From positions 1-64,000 of the forward strand of contig NZ_JANAIE010000007.1 of the NCBI RefSeq assembly GCF_029664245.1: 64,000 nt of DNA. The letters run 5' to 3'. Every line of letters starts with the position of its first letter. The stretch's first letter is position 1. The position numbers were made by a program, and so were the translations under genes. The DNA comes from Profundicola chukchiensis (GTDB lineage Bacteria > Bacteroidota > Bacteroidia > Flavobacteriales > Weeksellaceae). The notes beneath the pieces are model-generated. The model did no database searches, had not been told where the DNA came from, and saw only the letters and a list, made by a program, of their open reading frames with translations. Positions 52,991 to 61,530 of the stretch are shown here, piece after piece.

Positions 52991-53320
52991 TTATAGTGCA
53001 AATGACTCACCACAACCGCAAGTTCTATTTGCGTTTGGATTATTAAAAACAAATCCCTTTCCGTTTAGTCCACCTGAAAATTCTAAGGTAGTACCCGCTA
53101 GATAAAGGAATGAACTTTTATCAACCAAGATGCGAACACCATTATCTTCAAACAATTGATCCTCTTCATTACGATTTTTATCAAAGTTTAAATTATAAGA
53201 TAAACCACTGCATCCGCCACTTGTTACACTCACTCTTACATAACTTGTATCTAAAGAAGTTCCTTCTTCAGCAAGTAGTTGTTCTATTTTGGTTTTAGCC
53301 TGTTCAGAAACTTTAATCAT
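52991..53320 (-). CDS. A-type Fe-S carrier (IscA/SufA/HesB family)
   Basis: I choose the ATG at 53320 (MIKVSEQAKTKIEQLL), the usual start; the 20 codons upstream (to 53380) do not look conserved. The 109-residue protein contains the three cysteines of the family, one in SGGCSGLSY and two in CGCGESF near the C-terminus. It delivers Fe-S clusters to apo-proteins. It precedes sufB by about 150 bases on the same strand. Confidence 0.92.
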   Translation of the reverse strand: MIKVSEQAKTKIEQLLAEEGTSLDTSYVRVSVTSGGCSGLSYNLNFDKNRNEEDQLFEDNGVRILVDKSSFLYLAGTTLEFSGGLNGKGFVFNNPNANRTCGCGESFAL

Positions 53321-53483
53321 CTTATTTAGATTTATTCTACAAAAATACAAATTTACTAGGGATTTCAAGGTATTGTCCAAACATTGTATGAATTAGTCTA
53401 TAGATAAAATTTATTAATTAGCTAAAACCTATTGATTATAGTCGGTTAGAACTCTGATTGTGCTTGGTTTAAGATGTTGTATT

Positions 53484-54425
53484 TTAAATGTTTACCAAGT
53501 TGTTTTTAGCTTCATTGAACTCTTTCATCATAGAGTTTACAACTTCCTCAGCAGAGATGATTTCATTAATTAAAGAAGAACCTTGTCCAATTTCTAATTC
53601 ACCTTCAATCAAATCTCCTTCAAACATTCCTTTTTTAGCACGACCACGACCTAATAAAGCTTGTAATTCCTCTTTAGTAGCGCCTTCTGCATAAGCCTGC
53701 TGAACTTGTTGCCAGAAATTATTTTTAATTAATCTTACAGGAGCTAATTCTTTGAGTGTAAGATGTGTATCTCCCTCATTGGCTTTAATGATTTCCTGCT
53801 TAAATGCATCATGAGAAGAGGCTTCGTGTGTTGCGGCGAATCTAGATCCAACTTGAACTCCGTCTGCTCCCAATACCATACAAGCCAACATTTGTTTTCC
53901 AGTAGAAATTCCTCCAGCTGCTAATAAAGGTATATCTATATGTTTAGCAACATCAGGTATTAGACAAAGCGTAGTTGTTTCTTCTCTGCCATTATGACCA
54001 CCTGCTTCAAATCCTTCTGCCACGATGGCGTCTACTCCAGCTTCTTGAGATTTTAATGCAAATTTTACACTGCTTACTACATGGACAACGGTTATTCCTT
54101 CCTTTTGTAGGGTAGAAGTCCATGCTTTTGGGTTCCCAGCGGATGTGAAAACAATTTTAACTCCTAATTTAATAATGTTTTCCATGTGTTCTTCAATCGA
54201 TGGATACATTAAAGGAACGTTAACCCCGAAAGGTTTATCTGTAGCTGCCTGACATTTTTTGATATGTTCAACCAATACATCTGGATACATACTTCCAGAG
54301 CCAATTAAGCCAAGACCACCTGCGTTTGAAACTGCGGAAGCTAGCTTCCAGCCACTATTCCAGATCATTCCACCTTGTATGATAGGATACTTTATATTAA
54401 AAAGAGAGTTAATTCTATTTGCCAT
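53484..54425 (-). CDS. Nitronate monooxygenase / 2-nitropropane dioxygenase-like flavoprotein
   Basis: I choose the ATG at 54425 (MANRINSLFNIKYPIIQGGM). The ~313-residue TIM-barrel protein carries FMN-binding blocks: PIIQGGMIWNSG near the start, EGFEAGGHNGRE in the middle, IPLLAAGGISTGKQ and GADGVQVGSRFAAT. This family includes nitronate monooxygenases and FabK-type enoyl-ACP reductases; the choice cannot be made from the sequence alone. It is monocistronic, downstream of the divergent DUF2795 gene. Confidence 0.88.
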   Translation of the reverse strand: MANRINSLFNIKYPIIQGGMIWNSGWKLASAVSNAGGLGLIGSGSMYPDVLVEHIKKCQAATDKPFGVNVPLMYPSIEEHMENIIKLGVKIVFTSAGNPKAWTSTLQKEGITVVHVVSSVKFALKSQEAGVDAIVAEGFEAGGHNGREETTTLCLIPDVAKHIDIPLLAAGGISTGKQMLACMVLGADGVQVGSRFAATHEASSHDAFKQEIIKANEGDTHLTLKELAPVRLIKNNFWQQVQQAYAEGATKEELQALLGRGRAKKGMFEGDLIEGELEIGQGSSLINEIISAEEVVNSMMKEFNEAKNNLVNI

Positions 54426-54540
54426 TAATTCTATAATTTGATTCAAAAATAACTTAATTTTTAGGAATCAAAAAGTTAGGTTAAAATTTGAATTTGAATA
54501 TGGCAATGAATTTGCTATTTTTGGGAAATAAATAAATTAA

Positions 54541-54571
54541 TTTGAAAATCGAAAGTACTTTGATACTTTTG
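54541..54571 (+). promoter_or_regulatory. Bacteroidota-type promoter (TTTG-N19-TAnnTTTG) for DUF2795 gene
   Basis: TTTG at 54541-54544 and TACTTTTG at 54564-54571 are separated by 19 bases, the standard -33/-7 arrangement of Bacteroidota primary-sigma promoters. The ATG follows 18 bases after. Confidence 0.7.
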
Positions 54572-54588
54572 CAAAAAATAAGAAGATT

Positions 54589-54810
54589 ATGTATTGGACA
54601 CTAGAATTAGCATCATACCTAAGTGACGCACCATGGCCAGCGACAAAAGACGAGTTAATCGACTACGCTATTAGAACTGGAGCTCCTTTAGAAGTTGTAG
54701 AAAATCTTCAGTCAATCGAGGATGAAGGAGATTCATATGAATCTATCCAAGAAATCTGGTCGGATTACCCGACAGACGAGGATTTTTTATGGAACGAAGA
54801 CGAATATTAA
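54589..54810 (+). CDS. DUF2795 small protein
   Basis: The 73-residue protein begins MYWTLELASYLSDAPWPATKDELIDYAIRTGAPLEVVENLQ and ends with an acidic tail. This matches DUF2795, a short all-helical protein highly conserved in Bacteroidota. It is very acidic and has a strong promoter and terminator of its own, so it is a single-gene unit, probably abundant. The role is unknown. Confidence 0.88.
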   Translation: MYWTLELASYLSDAPWPATKDELIDYAIRTGAPLEVVENLQSIEDEGDSYESIQEIWSDYPTDEDFLWNEDEY

Positions 54811-54831
54811 AAATCACATTTTAAATAACTT

Positions 54832-54856
54832 AAAACCCTTATATCAAGGGTTTTTT
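54832..54856 (+). terminator. Terminator after DUF2795 gene
   Basis: AAAACCCTT (54832-54840) and AAGGGTTTT (54846-54854) form a stem with a five-base loop followed by T. Confidence 0.85.
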
Positions 54857-55044
54857 ATTTTTATAAATATAAGTAACTAGACTAGGTCGTTAGACTATGA
54901 ATAGTACTTGTATGCTTCTCTTTGATTTAAATTTCATATGTTTTTAAGTATAACTTTGCTTGAATTATTAAATTTAAAAATTAGTTTCTAAGATCAACTT
55001 TATAATTCATTTCGTATTATAAACTGCAAAAGTGTCATAATTTG

Positions 55045-55052
55045 TAACTTTG
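55045..55052 (+). promoter_or_regulatory. Putative -7 element for secA
   Basis: TAACTTTG (TAnnTTTG) lies 52 bases before the secA ATG, leaving an untranslated leader of about 45 bases. No exact -33 element is visible. Confidence 0.5.
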
Positions 55053-55104
55053 CACGACATTTGAATAAAATCAAACACTTAAACAAAATACACCTACAAA
55101 AAAT

Positions 55105-58100
55105 ATGGGTTTTTTAGATAAAATTTTAAAAGGATTTCTTGGAGATAAGAATGAAAAAGACGTAAAAGAATTACGTAAATATGTTGACCAAGTCCTTCAA
55201 GCTGAGCACGAAAAAATAGAAAAACTTTCTATAGATGAATTAAGAGCAAAAACCGATGAGTTCAAGCAAAAGATTAAAGATGCTGTAAAAGAGCAAGATG
55301 ATCAAATTGCTGACTTAAAAGCAAAAGTTGAAGCTTCTGAACAAATTGAGGAAAAGGATGAGTTCTTCCACCAAATTGATCAGTTAAATAAAGCAAAATA
55401 CGAAATCGAAGAAAAAGTTTTATCGGAATTGCTTCCGGAAGCTTTTGCGGTGGTTAAAGAAACGGCTAAGAGATTCTATCATAATTCAGAAATTGAAGTA
55501 GAAGCAAAACCTTTTGATAGAGAATTAGCTGGACAAAAAGATTATGTTCAACTTGTAGGTGATACCAAAGCTATTTGGAAAAATTCTTGGGATGCTGCCG
55601 GTAAGGAAGTGATTTGGGACATGATCCACTATGATGTTCAGTTGATTGGTGGTACGGTTTTACATCAAGGTAAGATTGCCGAGATGCAAACGGGTGAGGG
55701 TAAAACCTTGGTAGCTACACTTCCAATTTATCTAAATGCTTTAACTGGACGAGGAGTTCACGTAATTACGGTTAACAACTACTTAGCACGTCGTGATGCT
55801 ACTTGGATTGGACCTATTATGGAGTTCCATGGATTGAGTATTGATTGTATCGATAATCACCAGCCTAACTCTGAAGGTAGAAGACAAGCCTATAAAAAAG
55901 ATATTGTTTACGGAACTAACAACGAATTTGGTTTCGATTACTTGCGTGATAATATGGCAACTTCAATGGATAATTTAGTTCAACAAGAATTAAATTATGC
56001 TATTATTGACGAGGTCGATTCAGTTTTAATTGATGACGCAAGAACGCCTTTGATTATTTCTGGACCTGTTCCTCAAGGAGATCGCCAAGAATATGATGCT
56101 TTAAAACCAACTATTGATAAATTAGTTAGAGTTCAACGTGAAGAGTTATCTAAAACATTGAACGATGCTAAGAGATTTTGGAAAGAAGGTAAATCTAAGG
56201 AAGCCGGATTTGAATTATTAAAAGTATTCCGTGGTTTACCTAAATACAAGCCATTAATTAAGTTCCTATCTGAAGACGGTACGCGTACTTTGTTACAGAA
56301 AACAGAGTCACATTATATGCAGGACAACAACCGTGAAATGCATAAAATTGATGACCATTTGTACTTCGTGATTGACGAAAAACAAAATCAAATCAACCTT
56401 ACAGATAAAGGAATTGAATATTTATCTAAAGATAATCAAGACCCTGATTTCTTTGTGTTGCCTGAGATTGGAGAAGAAGTTGCTAAAATTGAGCAATTAG
56501 ATCTTCCAAAAGAAGAAGAATACTCTAAGAAAGAAGAGTTTTTCCGTGAGTTCTCTGTTAAGTCAGAGCGTATTCACAGTATGAACCAATTATTAAAGGC
56601 ATATACTTTATTCGAAAAGGATGTGGAGTATGTTGTAATGGATGGTCAAGTGAAAATCGTTGATGAGCAAACAGGACGTATCATGGATGGTCGTCGTTAC
56701 TCTGATGGATTACACCAATCTATTGAGGCGAAAGAAAATGTGAAAATTGAAGCCGCTACGCAAACATTTGCTACGGTTACTTTACAGAACTACTTCCGTA
56801 TGTATAACAAGTTATCGGGGATGACCGGTACTGCGGAGACGGAAGCAGGTGAATTCTGGGAAATCTATAACCTAGATGTGGTTGTAATTCCAACTAACAG
56901 ACCTATTGCACGTCACGATAAAGAAGACAAGATTTACAAAACCAATCGTGAGAAATTTAATGCAGTAATTGAAGAAGTTACGCGTTTATCTAGAGACGAA
57001 AAACGTCCGGTATTGGTGGGAACAACTTCTGTGGAGGTTTCTGAGCTATTATCAAGAGCCTTACAAATGCGTAAGATTGAACACAACGTACTGAACGCTA
57101 AATTGCATAAGCGCGAGGCAGATGTTGTTGCTGAAGCTGGACAAAGTGGAAGAGTAACCATTGCTACCAACATGGCGGGTCGTGGTACGGATATTAAGTT
57201 ATCAGAAGAAGTTAAAGCTGCAGGAGGTTTAGCAATTATTGGTACAGAACGACATGATTCTCGTCGTGTAGATAGACAGTTGAGAGGTCGTGCGGGACGT
57301 CAAGGAGATCCAGGAAGTTCTCAATTCTTTGTTTCTTTAGAAGATAGTTTGATGCGTTTATTCGGATCAGAAAAAATTTCTAAATTAATGGATAGAATGG
57401 GCCATAAAGAGGGTGATGTTTTACAACATTCTATGGTTTCTAAATCTATTGAGAGAGCTCAGAAAAAAGTTGAGGAAAATAACTTCGGAATCAGAAAGAG
57501 ATTACTTGAGTATGATGACGTAATGAACAAACAGCGTGAAGTAATTTATACTCGTCGTAGAAACGCATTGAATGGTGAAAGATTAGATACGGATATCGCT
57601 AACATGATTTATGATACGGTATTCTCTATTGTGAACATTCATAAATCTACTAATAAGTTCAAGGACTTTGAGATGGATTTAATTAAGCATTTCACGATGG
57701 ATTCGCCGGTTACACCTAAAGAATTCGAAAGTAAATCTGAAAATGATTTAGTGAAACTTGTTTTCAAGGCTGCTATGGCAGATTACAAGATGAAGGTGAA
57801 ATCAACGGCAGAAAAAGTTTATCCTGTTGTAGCGAATATCTTCGAAAATAATACTCAGAATTTCCAAAGAATTCAGGTTCCATTTACTGATGGAGCTAAA
57901 ACGCTAACGGTAGTTTCTGATTTAGAAAAAGCTTACAATACCGAAGGAAGACAATTAATTAAGGATTTCGAAAAGGGTATTACTTTAGCTTTAATTGATG
58001 AGCATTGGAAGGAGCATTTACGTGATATGGATGATTTACGTCGTTCGGTTCAAAACGTAACTTATGAGCAAAAAGATCCATTGGTTGTTTATAAAGAGGA

Positions 58101-58464
58101 ATCATTCTACATGTTCAGAAACATGTTAGATGAAGTGAATAGAGAAACAATTTCATTCTTATTCAAAGGTGAATTACCTGCTCCAGATCCTCGTCAGATT
58201 CAACAAGCTCGTCAGCAAAGAGAGGAGAAAGTTGAAACCAATAGAGGTGAAGACATGAGTCAAAGTTCTCAAGCTAATCAGCAAGCTGCTAATCAACAAC
58301 GTGGTGAGCAAGTAGAAGTTACGGCTCCTAGACAAGTGGTTAAAATTGGAAGAAACGAACGAGTGAACATTAGAAATGTAAATTCTGGAGAGAAACAAGA
58401 ATTAAAATACAAACAAGCAGAACCTATGATCGAATCAGGTGAGTGGGTTTTAGTTGAAGATTAA
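55105..58464 (+). CDS. secA: Preprotein translocase ATPase SecA
   Basis: The 1119-residue motor drives secreted proteins through SecYEG. The Walker A motif is in AEMQTGEGKT, the DEVDSVLID DEAD-like box follows, the second nucleotide fold includes NMAGRGTDIKL, and the helical wing has HWKEHLRDMDDLR. It carries an additional ~90-residue insertion in the N-terminal half, typical of Bacteroidota, and a Gln-rich C-terminus (QQARQQREEK) without the zinc-binding Cys motif of E. coli SecA. It has its own promoter and terminator. Confidence 0.96.
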   Translation: MGFLDKILKGFLGDKNEKDVKELRKYVDQVLQAEHEKIEKLSIDELRAKTDEFKQKIKDAVKEQDDQIADLKAKVEASEQIEEKDEFFHQIDQLNKAKYEIEEKVLSELLPEAFAVVKETAKRFYHNSEIEVEAKPFDRELAGQKDYVQLVGDTKAIWKNSWDAAGKEVIWDMIHYDVQLIGGTVLHQGKIAEMQTGEGKTLVATLPIYLNALTGRGVHVITVNNYLARRDATWIGPIMEFHGLSIDCIDNHQPNSEGRRQAYKKDIVYGTNNEFGFDYLRDNMATSMDNLVQQELNYAIIDEVDSVLIDDARTPLIISGPVPQGDRQEYDALKPTIDKLVRVQREELSKTLNDAKRFWKEGKSKEAGFELLKVFRGLPKYKPLIKFLSEDGTRTLLQKTESHYMQDNNREMHKIDDHLYFVIDEKQNQINLTDKGIEYLSKDNQDPDFFVLPEIGEEVAKIEQLDLPKEEEYSKKEEFFREFSVKSERIHSMNQLLKAYTLFEKDVEYVVMDGQVKIVDEQTGRIMDGRRYSDGLHQSIEAKENVKIEAATQTFATVTLQNYFRMYNKLSGMTGTAETEAGEFWEIYNLDVVVIPTNRPIARHDKEDKIYKTNREKFNAVIEEVTRLSRDEKRPVLVGTTSVEVSELLSRALQMRKIEHNVLNAKLHKREADVVAEAGQSGRVTIATNMAGRGTDIKLSEEVKAAGGLAIIGTERHDSRRVDRQLRGRAGRQGDPGSSQFFVSLEDSLMRLFGSEKISKLMDRMGHKEGDVLQHSMVSKSIERAQKKVEENNFGIRKRLLEYDDVMNKQREVIYTRRRNALNGERLDTDIANMIYDTVFSIVNIHKSTNKFKDFEMDLIKHFTMDSPVTPKEFESKSENDLVKLVFKAAMADYKMKVKSTAEKVYPVVANIFENNTQNFQRIQVPFTDGAKTLTVVSDLEKAYNTEGRQLIKDFEKGITLALIDEHWKEHLRDMDDLRRSVQNVTYEQKDPLVVYKEESFYMFRNMLDEVNRETISFLFKGELPAPDPRQIQQARQQREEKVETNRGEDMSQSSQANQQAANQQRGEQVEVTAPRQVVKIGRNERVNIRNVNSGEKQELKYKQAEPMIESGEWVLVED

Positions 58465-58485
58465 TTCATTAAGTTTTAATAATAT

Positions 58486-58522
58486 AAAAAGGTCAGAGTT
58501 TTTAATTCTGACCTTTTTTTTT
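58486..58522. terminator. Terminator after secA (works from both sides)
   Basis: AAAAAGGTCAGA (58486-58497) and TCTGACCTTTTT (58507-58518) pair over 12 bases with a nine-base loop, followed by T; the A run on the left lets it also end the convergent CHAP gene. Confidence 0.9.
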
Positions 58523-58553
58523 ATTTCTTCAATTGAAATAAGTTAGAGGTTTC

Positions 58554-59144
58554 TTATTTCCTCAACCATCCTATTATTCTTGAGTTCTTAATGTTCCAAA
58601 GTCCATTTACTTTTTTCAACTTAAACTTCTCTCTAGAAGATCCCATCGGACCAGGATTTTGTTGAATAATTTCAATCTCTTTATCCGACACTTTTGAAAC
58701 AATAGCCACATGCCCAAATTTATTGAATAGGGTTGGCTTATAAATCAGTAAATCATTCACTTTTGGTTTTGATTGACTCGGGTTGGTAAATTGTATTAAA
58801 TTTCGTTGTTTATTAATTTGTCCATCTTTGACAGACTTATCAAAGAAATCCTTAGCATGGCCATAGCTGTTCGGCATTTTATGATTTAAGTGTTCATAAT
58901 AATACCTTTTAACAAACTCTACGCATTGGTATTTTAAACCTAAGTTATATCCATCTGCAGTCGTATTTCTTCCCGTTACAGTCCTAACACCACCATTGTA
59001 ATATACATTCACGCCATTAAATTGATCAATTTCTTGTCCGATTTCCAAATTAGGTTTTACATTAACTCGCTGCATTGACCATAGGCCGACAAATAGAGCA
59101 ATATGTAGCCCTATGATTATAAATATCCAATGTTTTAATTTCAA
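58554..59144 (-). CDS. CHAP-domain (NlpC/P60-like) amidase or endopeptidase
   Basis: The 196-residue product has an N-terminal membrane helix (residues ~5-23). The rest matches the CHAP domain: catalytic Cys in KYQCVEFVKRYYYEHL, catalytic His in FGHVAIVSKV, and a polar residue in IIQQNPG. Such proteins cleave peptidoglycan peptides or act on glutathionylspermidine-like amides. The membrane helix keeps it in the envelope. Confidence 0.82.
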   Translation of the reverse strand: MKLKHWIFIIIGLHIALFVGLWSMQRVNVKPNLEIGQEIDQFNGVNVYYNGGVRTVTGRNTTADGYNLGLKYQCVEFVKRYYYEHLNHKMPNSYGHAKDFFDKSVKDGQINKQRNLIQFTNPSQSKPKVNDLLIYKPTLFNKFGHVAIVSKVSDKEIEIIQQNPGPMGSSREKFKLKKVNGLWNIKNSRIIGWLRK

Positions 59145-59430
59145 TTGATGTGTGTTTAGGAGTGAATTATGCTAAAATCGGCATTTTTGGTAAATACATT
59201 TTAATTTTCTTTATTGAATCTAAGTTAGATAAAATTGTTAGAACTCAATATCTCTATATTTAATCTTATGTCGAAAATTAAATTATAATAAATTGAAATC
59301 CATATGAAAGCTAGTATTAATTCCAGTTTAACTCCTCCGGTATTAAAGTTTTTCATAAAAATTAGTTCATTGCATGATATTTGACACATTTAAGATTCAA
59401 TAAGAAGTTTAAAGAAATACATCAATCAAA

Positions 59431-60099
59431 ATGAGTAATTTTACATTAAGAATCCTTAGTTTTCTTTGTTGTATTCCCATGTTGCTGAATTGTCAGCAAG
59501 CACAAAAACCAGAAAAGATTATAAAACAAAATATGAGTCAAATAGATAACAGTAATTTAGAAGTAGCCACTTTTGGTGCAGGATGTTTTTGGTGTATTGA
59601 AGCTGCTTTTGATCAATTAGAAGGAGTTTCTAAGGTTCAATCAGGATATGCAGGTGGTCACCAAGAAAACCCAACTTATAAAGAGGTTTGTACAGGAGAG
59701 ACAGGTCATGCAGAAGTAATTCAAGTTTATTTCGACCCTAAAGTTATTTCATATCAAAAATTGTTAGATGCATTTTGGGTGATTCACGATCCAACGCAAC
59801 TAAACAGACAAGGAAATGACGTAGGAACTCAATATAGATCAGAGATTTTCTATCATAATGAGGCTCAAAAAGAATTAGCTGAAAAAGCGATTGCTGCAGA
59901 GTCAGCTTCAGGAAAGTATGACAAAGCTATTGTAACAAAAATATCTGCCTTAGATGATAACTTTTATCCAGCAGAAGATTACCACACCGATTATTATGAG
60001 TTAAACAAAACTCAACCTTATTGTAGTGCGGTAGTTGCTCCAAAATTGCAGAAATTTTATAAAGTTTTTCAAGCTGATTTGAAGCCAGAATTCCAATAA
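59431..60099 (+). CDS. msrA: Peptide-methionine (S)-S-oxide reductase, lipoprotein form
   Basis: The 222-residue product has a lipoprotein signal (lipobox MLLNC, Cys21), so the enzyme sits in the periplasm or outer-membrane leaflet. The MsrA domain starts with FGAGCFWC (catalytic Cys52) and contains HDPTQLNRQGNDVGTQYRS, with resolving Cys in YCSAVVAP. It reduces the S-form of methionine sulphoxide in oxidised proteins. An internal Met (residue 35) could give a leaderless cytoplasmic form; the longer start fits the neighbouring leader, but both are plausible. Confidence 0.9.
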   Translation: MSNFTLRILSFLCCIPMLLNCQQAQKPEKIIKQNMSQIDNSNLEVATFGAGCFWCIEAAFDQLEGVSKVQSGYAGGHQENPTYKEVCTGETGHAEVIQVYFDPKVISYQKLLDAFWVIHDPTQLNRQGNDVGTQYRSEIFYHNEAQKELAEKAIAAESASGKYDKAIVTKISALDDNFYPAEDYHTDYYELNKTQPYCSAVVAPKLQKFYKVFQADLKPEFQ

Positions 60100-60228
60100 A
60101 TATCTTTAATAATTTCAGAAGGTGTTCATTGCACAAGAAACTTATTATATCTAAAGATTTAAGTAAATAAATTGAATTGTTATTAAGAGGTTTTGCAGTA
60201 AATTTACGCCTTCAAAAATCATTCGTTT

Positions 60229-61395
60229 ATGTCCATATTTGAGAATACAGAAGTAGCTTTTAAATTAAAATCAAACAATGAGCTACGTAAAGCACATGCC
60301 ATGTTTGTGGCGGTTGACAAAAACTGGTTGACCGATTTTGGTGCTTGGAGTTTGCCTTGGGCAATTCATATTCCTGGTGTGAAATCATTGATTAAAAACA
60401 CTGTTTTTGCACATTTTTGTGGTGGAGAGACTAGAAAAGAATCTATGTTAACCATCGATAAGTTATATTCTCAAAATGTAAAAAGCATCTTGGATTATTC
60501 TGTTGAAGGAAAAGAAGATGAAGCTGAATACGAAAACTGCTTTAATGAAATTATGGCGGTTATTGACGATGCGACAGGAAATCCAAAAATTCCTTTTGTT
60601 GTTTTTAAACCAACCGGTTTTGGTAGTATTAAAATATTTACCAAAGTTGGTGCAGGTGAAACGCTGAATGAAAAAGAACAAAAACAATGGGATAATATTC
60701 GTCGTCGTTTTGATGAAGTTTGTAAGAAATCTTATGAAAACGATGTTACGATTATGATTGATGCAGAGCATTCTTGGATGCAAGATGCAGCCGACGATCT
60801 AGCCGTGGAATTAATGGAGAAATACAACAAAAAACGTTGTATTGTAGTGAATACATTACAAATGTATCGCCATGATAGATTAGCTTATCTGAAAGAGCAA
60901 TATGCTAAAGCAGAAAAAGAAAACTATTTTATTGGGTACAAAGTTGTTCGCGGTGCTTATATGGAAATTGAGCGCGAAAGAGCGGCCGAAAATGGTTATG
61001 AATCACCAATTCAACCTGATAAAGCCTCTACAGATAGAGATTATAATGCCGCGATAGAATTTATCTTTCAACATAGAGATAGAATTTCATTATTTGCTGG
61101 AACGCATAATGAATTGAGCTGTAAATTGGTGATGGATAAAATCGAATCTAATAATTTAGAAAAGGACGTTCACAATATTTGGTTTGGTCAGTTATTAGGA
61201 ATGAGTGATAACATTAGTTTCTTGCTTGGATCTAAAGGTTATAACGTTGCCAAATATGTTCCTTATGGTCCTGTGAAAGACGTGATGCCATATTTAATTC
61301 GTCGAGCACAAGAAAATACATCTGTAGCTGGTCAGTCTTCTAGAGAGCTTGGCTTAATTCAAAAAGAGCTTGAAAGAAGAAAATTAGAGAAATAG
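60229..61395 (+). CDS. Proline dehydrogenase
   Basis: The 388-residue FAD enzyme oxidises proline to pyrroline-5-carboxylate. TIM-barrel features include VMIDAEHSWMQDAADDLA, IGYKVVRGAYMEIERERA and the C-terminal YVPYGPVKDVMPYLIRRAQEN with the substrate arginines RR. It is a separate proline dehydrogenase, not fused to the second-step enzyme as in PutA. No promoter with both elements was found. priA follows after 135 bases. Confidence 0.92.
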   Translation: MSIFENTEVAFKLKSNNELRKAHAMFVAVDKNWLTDFGAWSLPWAIHIPGVKSLIKNTVFAHFCGGETRKESMLTIDKLYSQNVKSILDYSVEGKEDEAEYENCFNEIMAVIDDATGNPKIPFVVFKPTGFGSIKIFTKVGAGETLNEKEQKQWDNIRRRFDEVCKKSYENDVTIMIDAEHSWMQDAADDLAVELMEKYNKKRCIVVNTLQMYRHDRLAYLKEQYAKAEKENYFIGYKVVRGAYMEIERERAAENGYESPIQPDKASTDRDYNAAIEFIFQHRDRISLFAGTHNELSCKLVMDKIESNNLEKDVHNIWFGQLLGMSDNISFLLGSKGYNVAKYVPYGPVKDVMPYLIRRAQENTSVAGQSSRELGLIQKELERRKLEK

Positions 61396-61458
61396 ACAGG
61401 TAATTTATACTTGAAAATATTGAGTTTTGATTTAAATTCTGTATTTTCAAATCTTGAT

Positions 61459-61496
61459 AATAATGATTTAGCTTTTTATTAAGTTAAATCATTATT
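61459..61496. terminator. Inverted repeat between proline dehydrogenase gene and priA
   Basis: AATAATGATTTA (61459-61470) pairs with TAAATCATTATT (61485-61496) over 12 bases with a 14-base loop. AT-rich arms and only a weak following T stretch make it a poor terminator; it may be another hairpin-forming element. Confidence 0.4.
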
Positions 61497-61530
61497 GTCT
61501 TTATAAAAACATCTAAAATACACTTCTAAT

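Noticed and set aside
53484-54425. Assignment as enoyl-ACP reductase FabK
   Set aside because: The FMN motifs are shared with nitronate monooxygenases, and no fatty-acid synthesis gene is adjacent.
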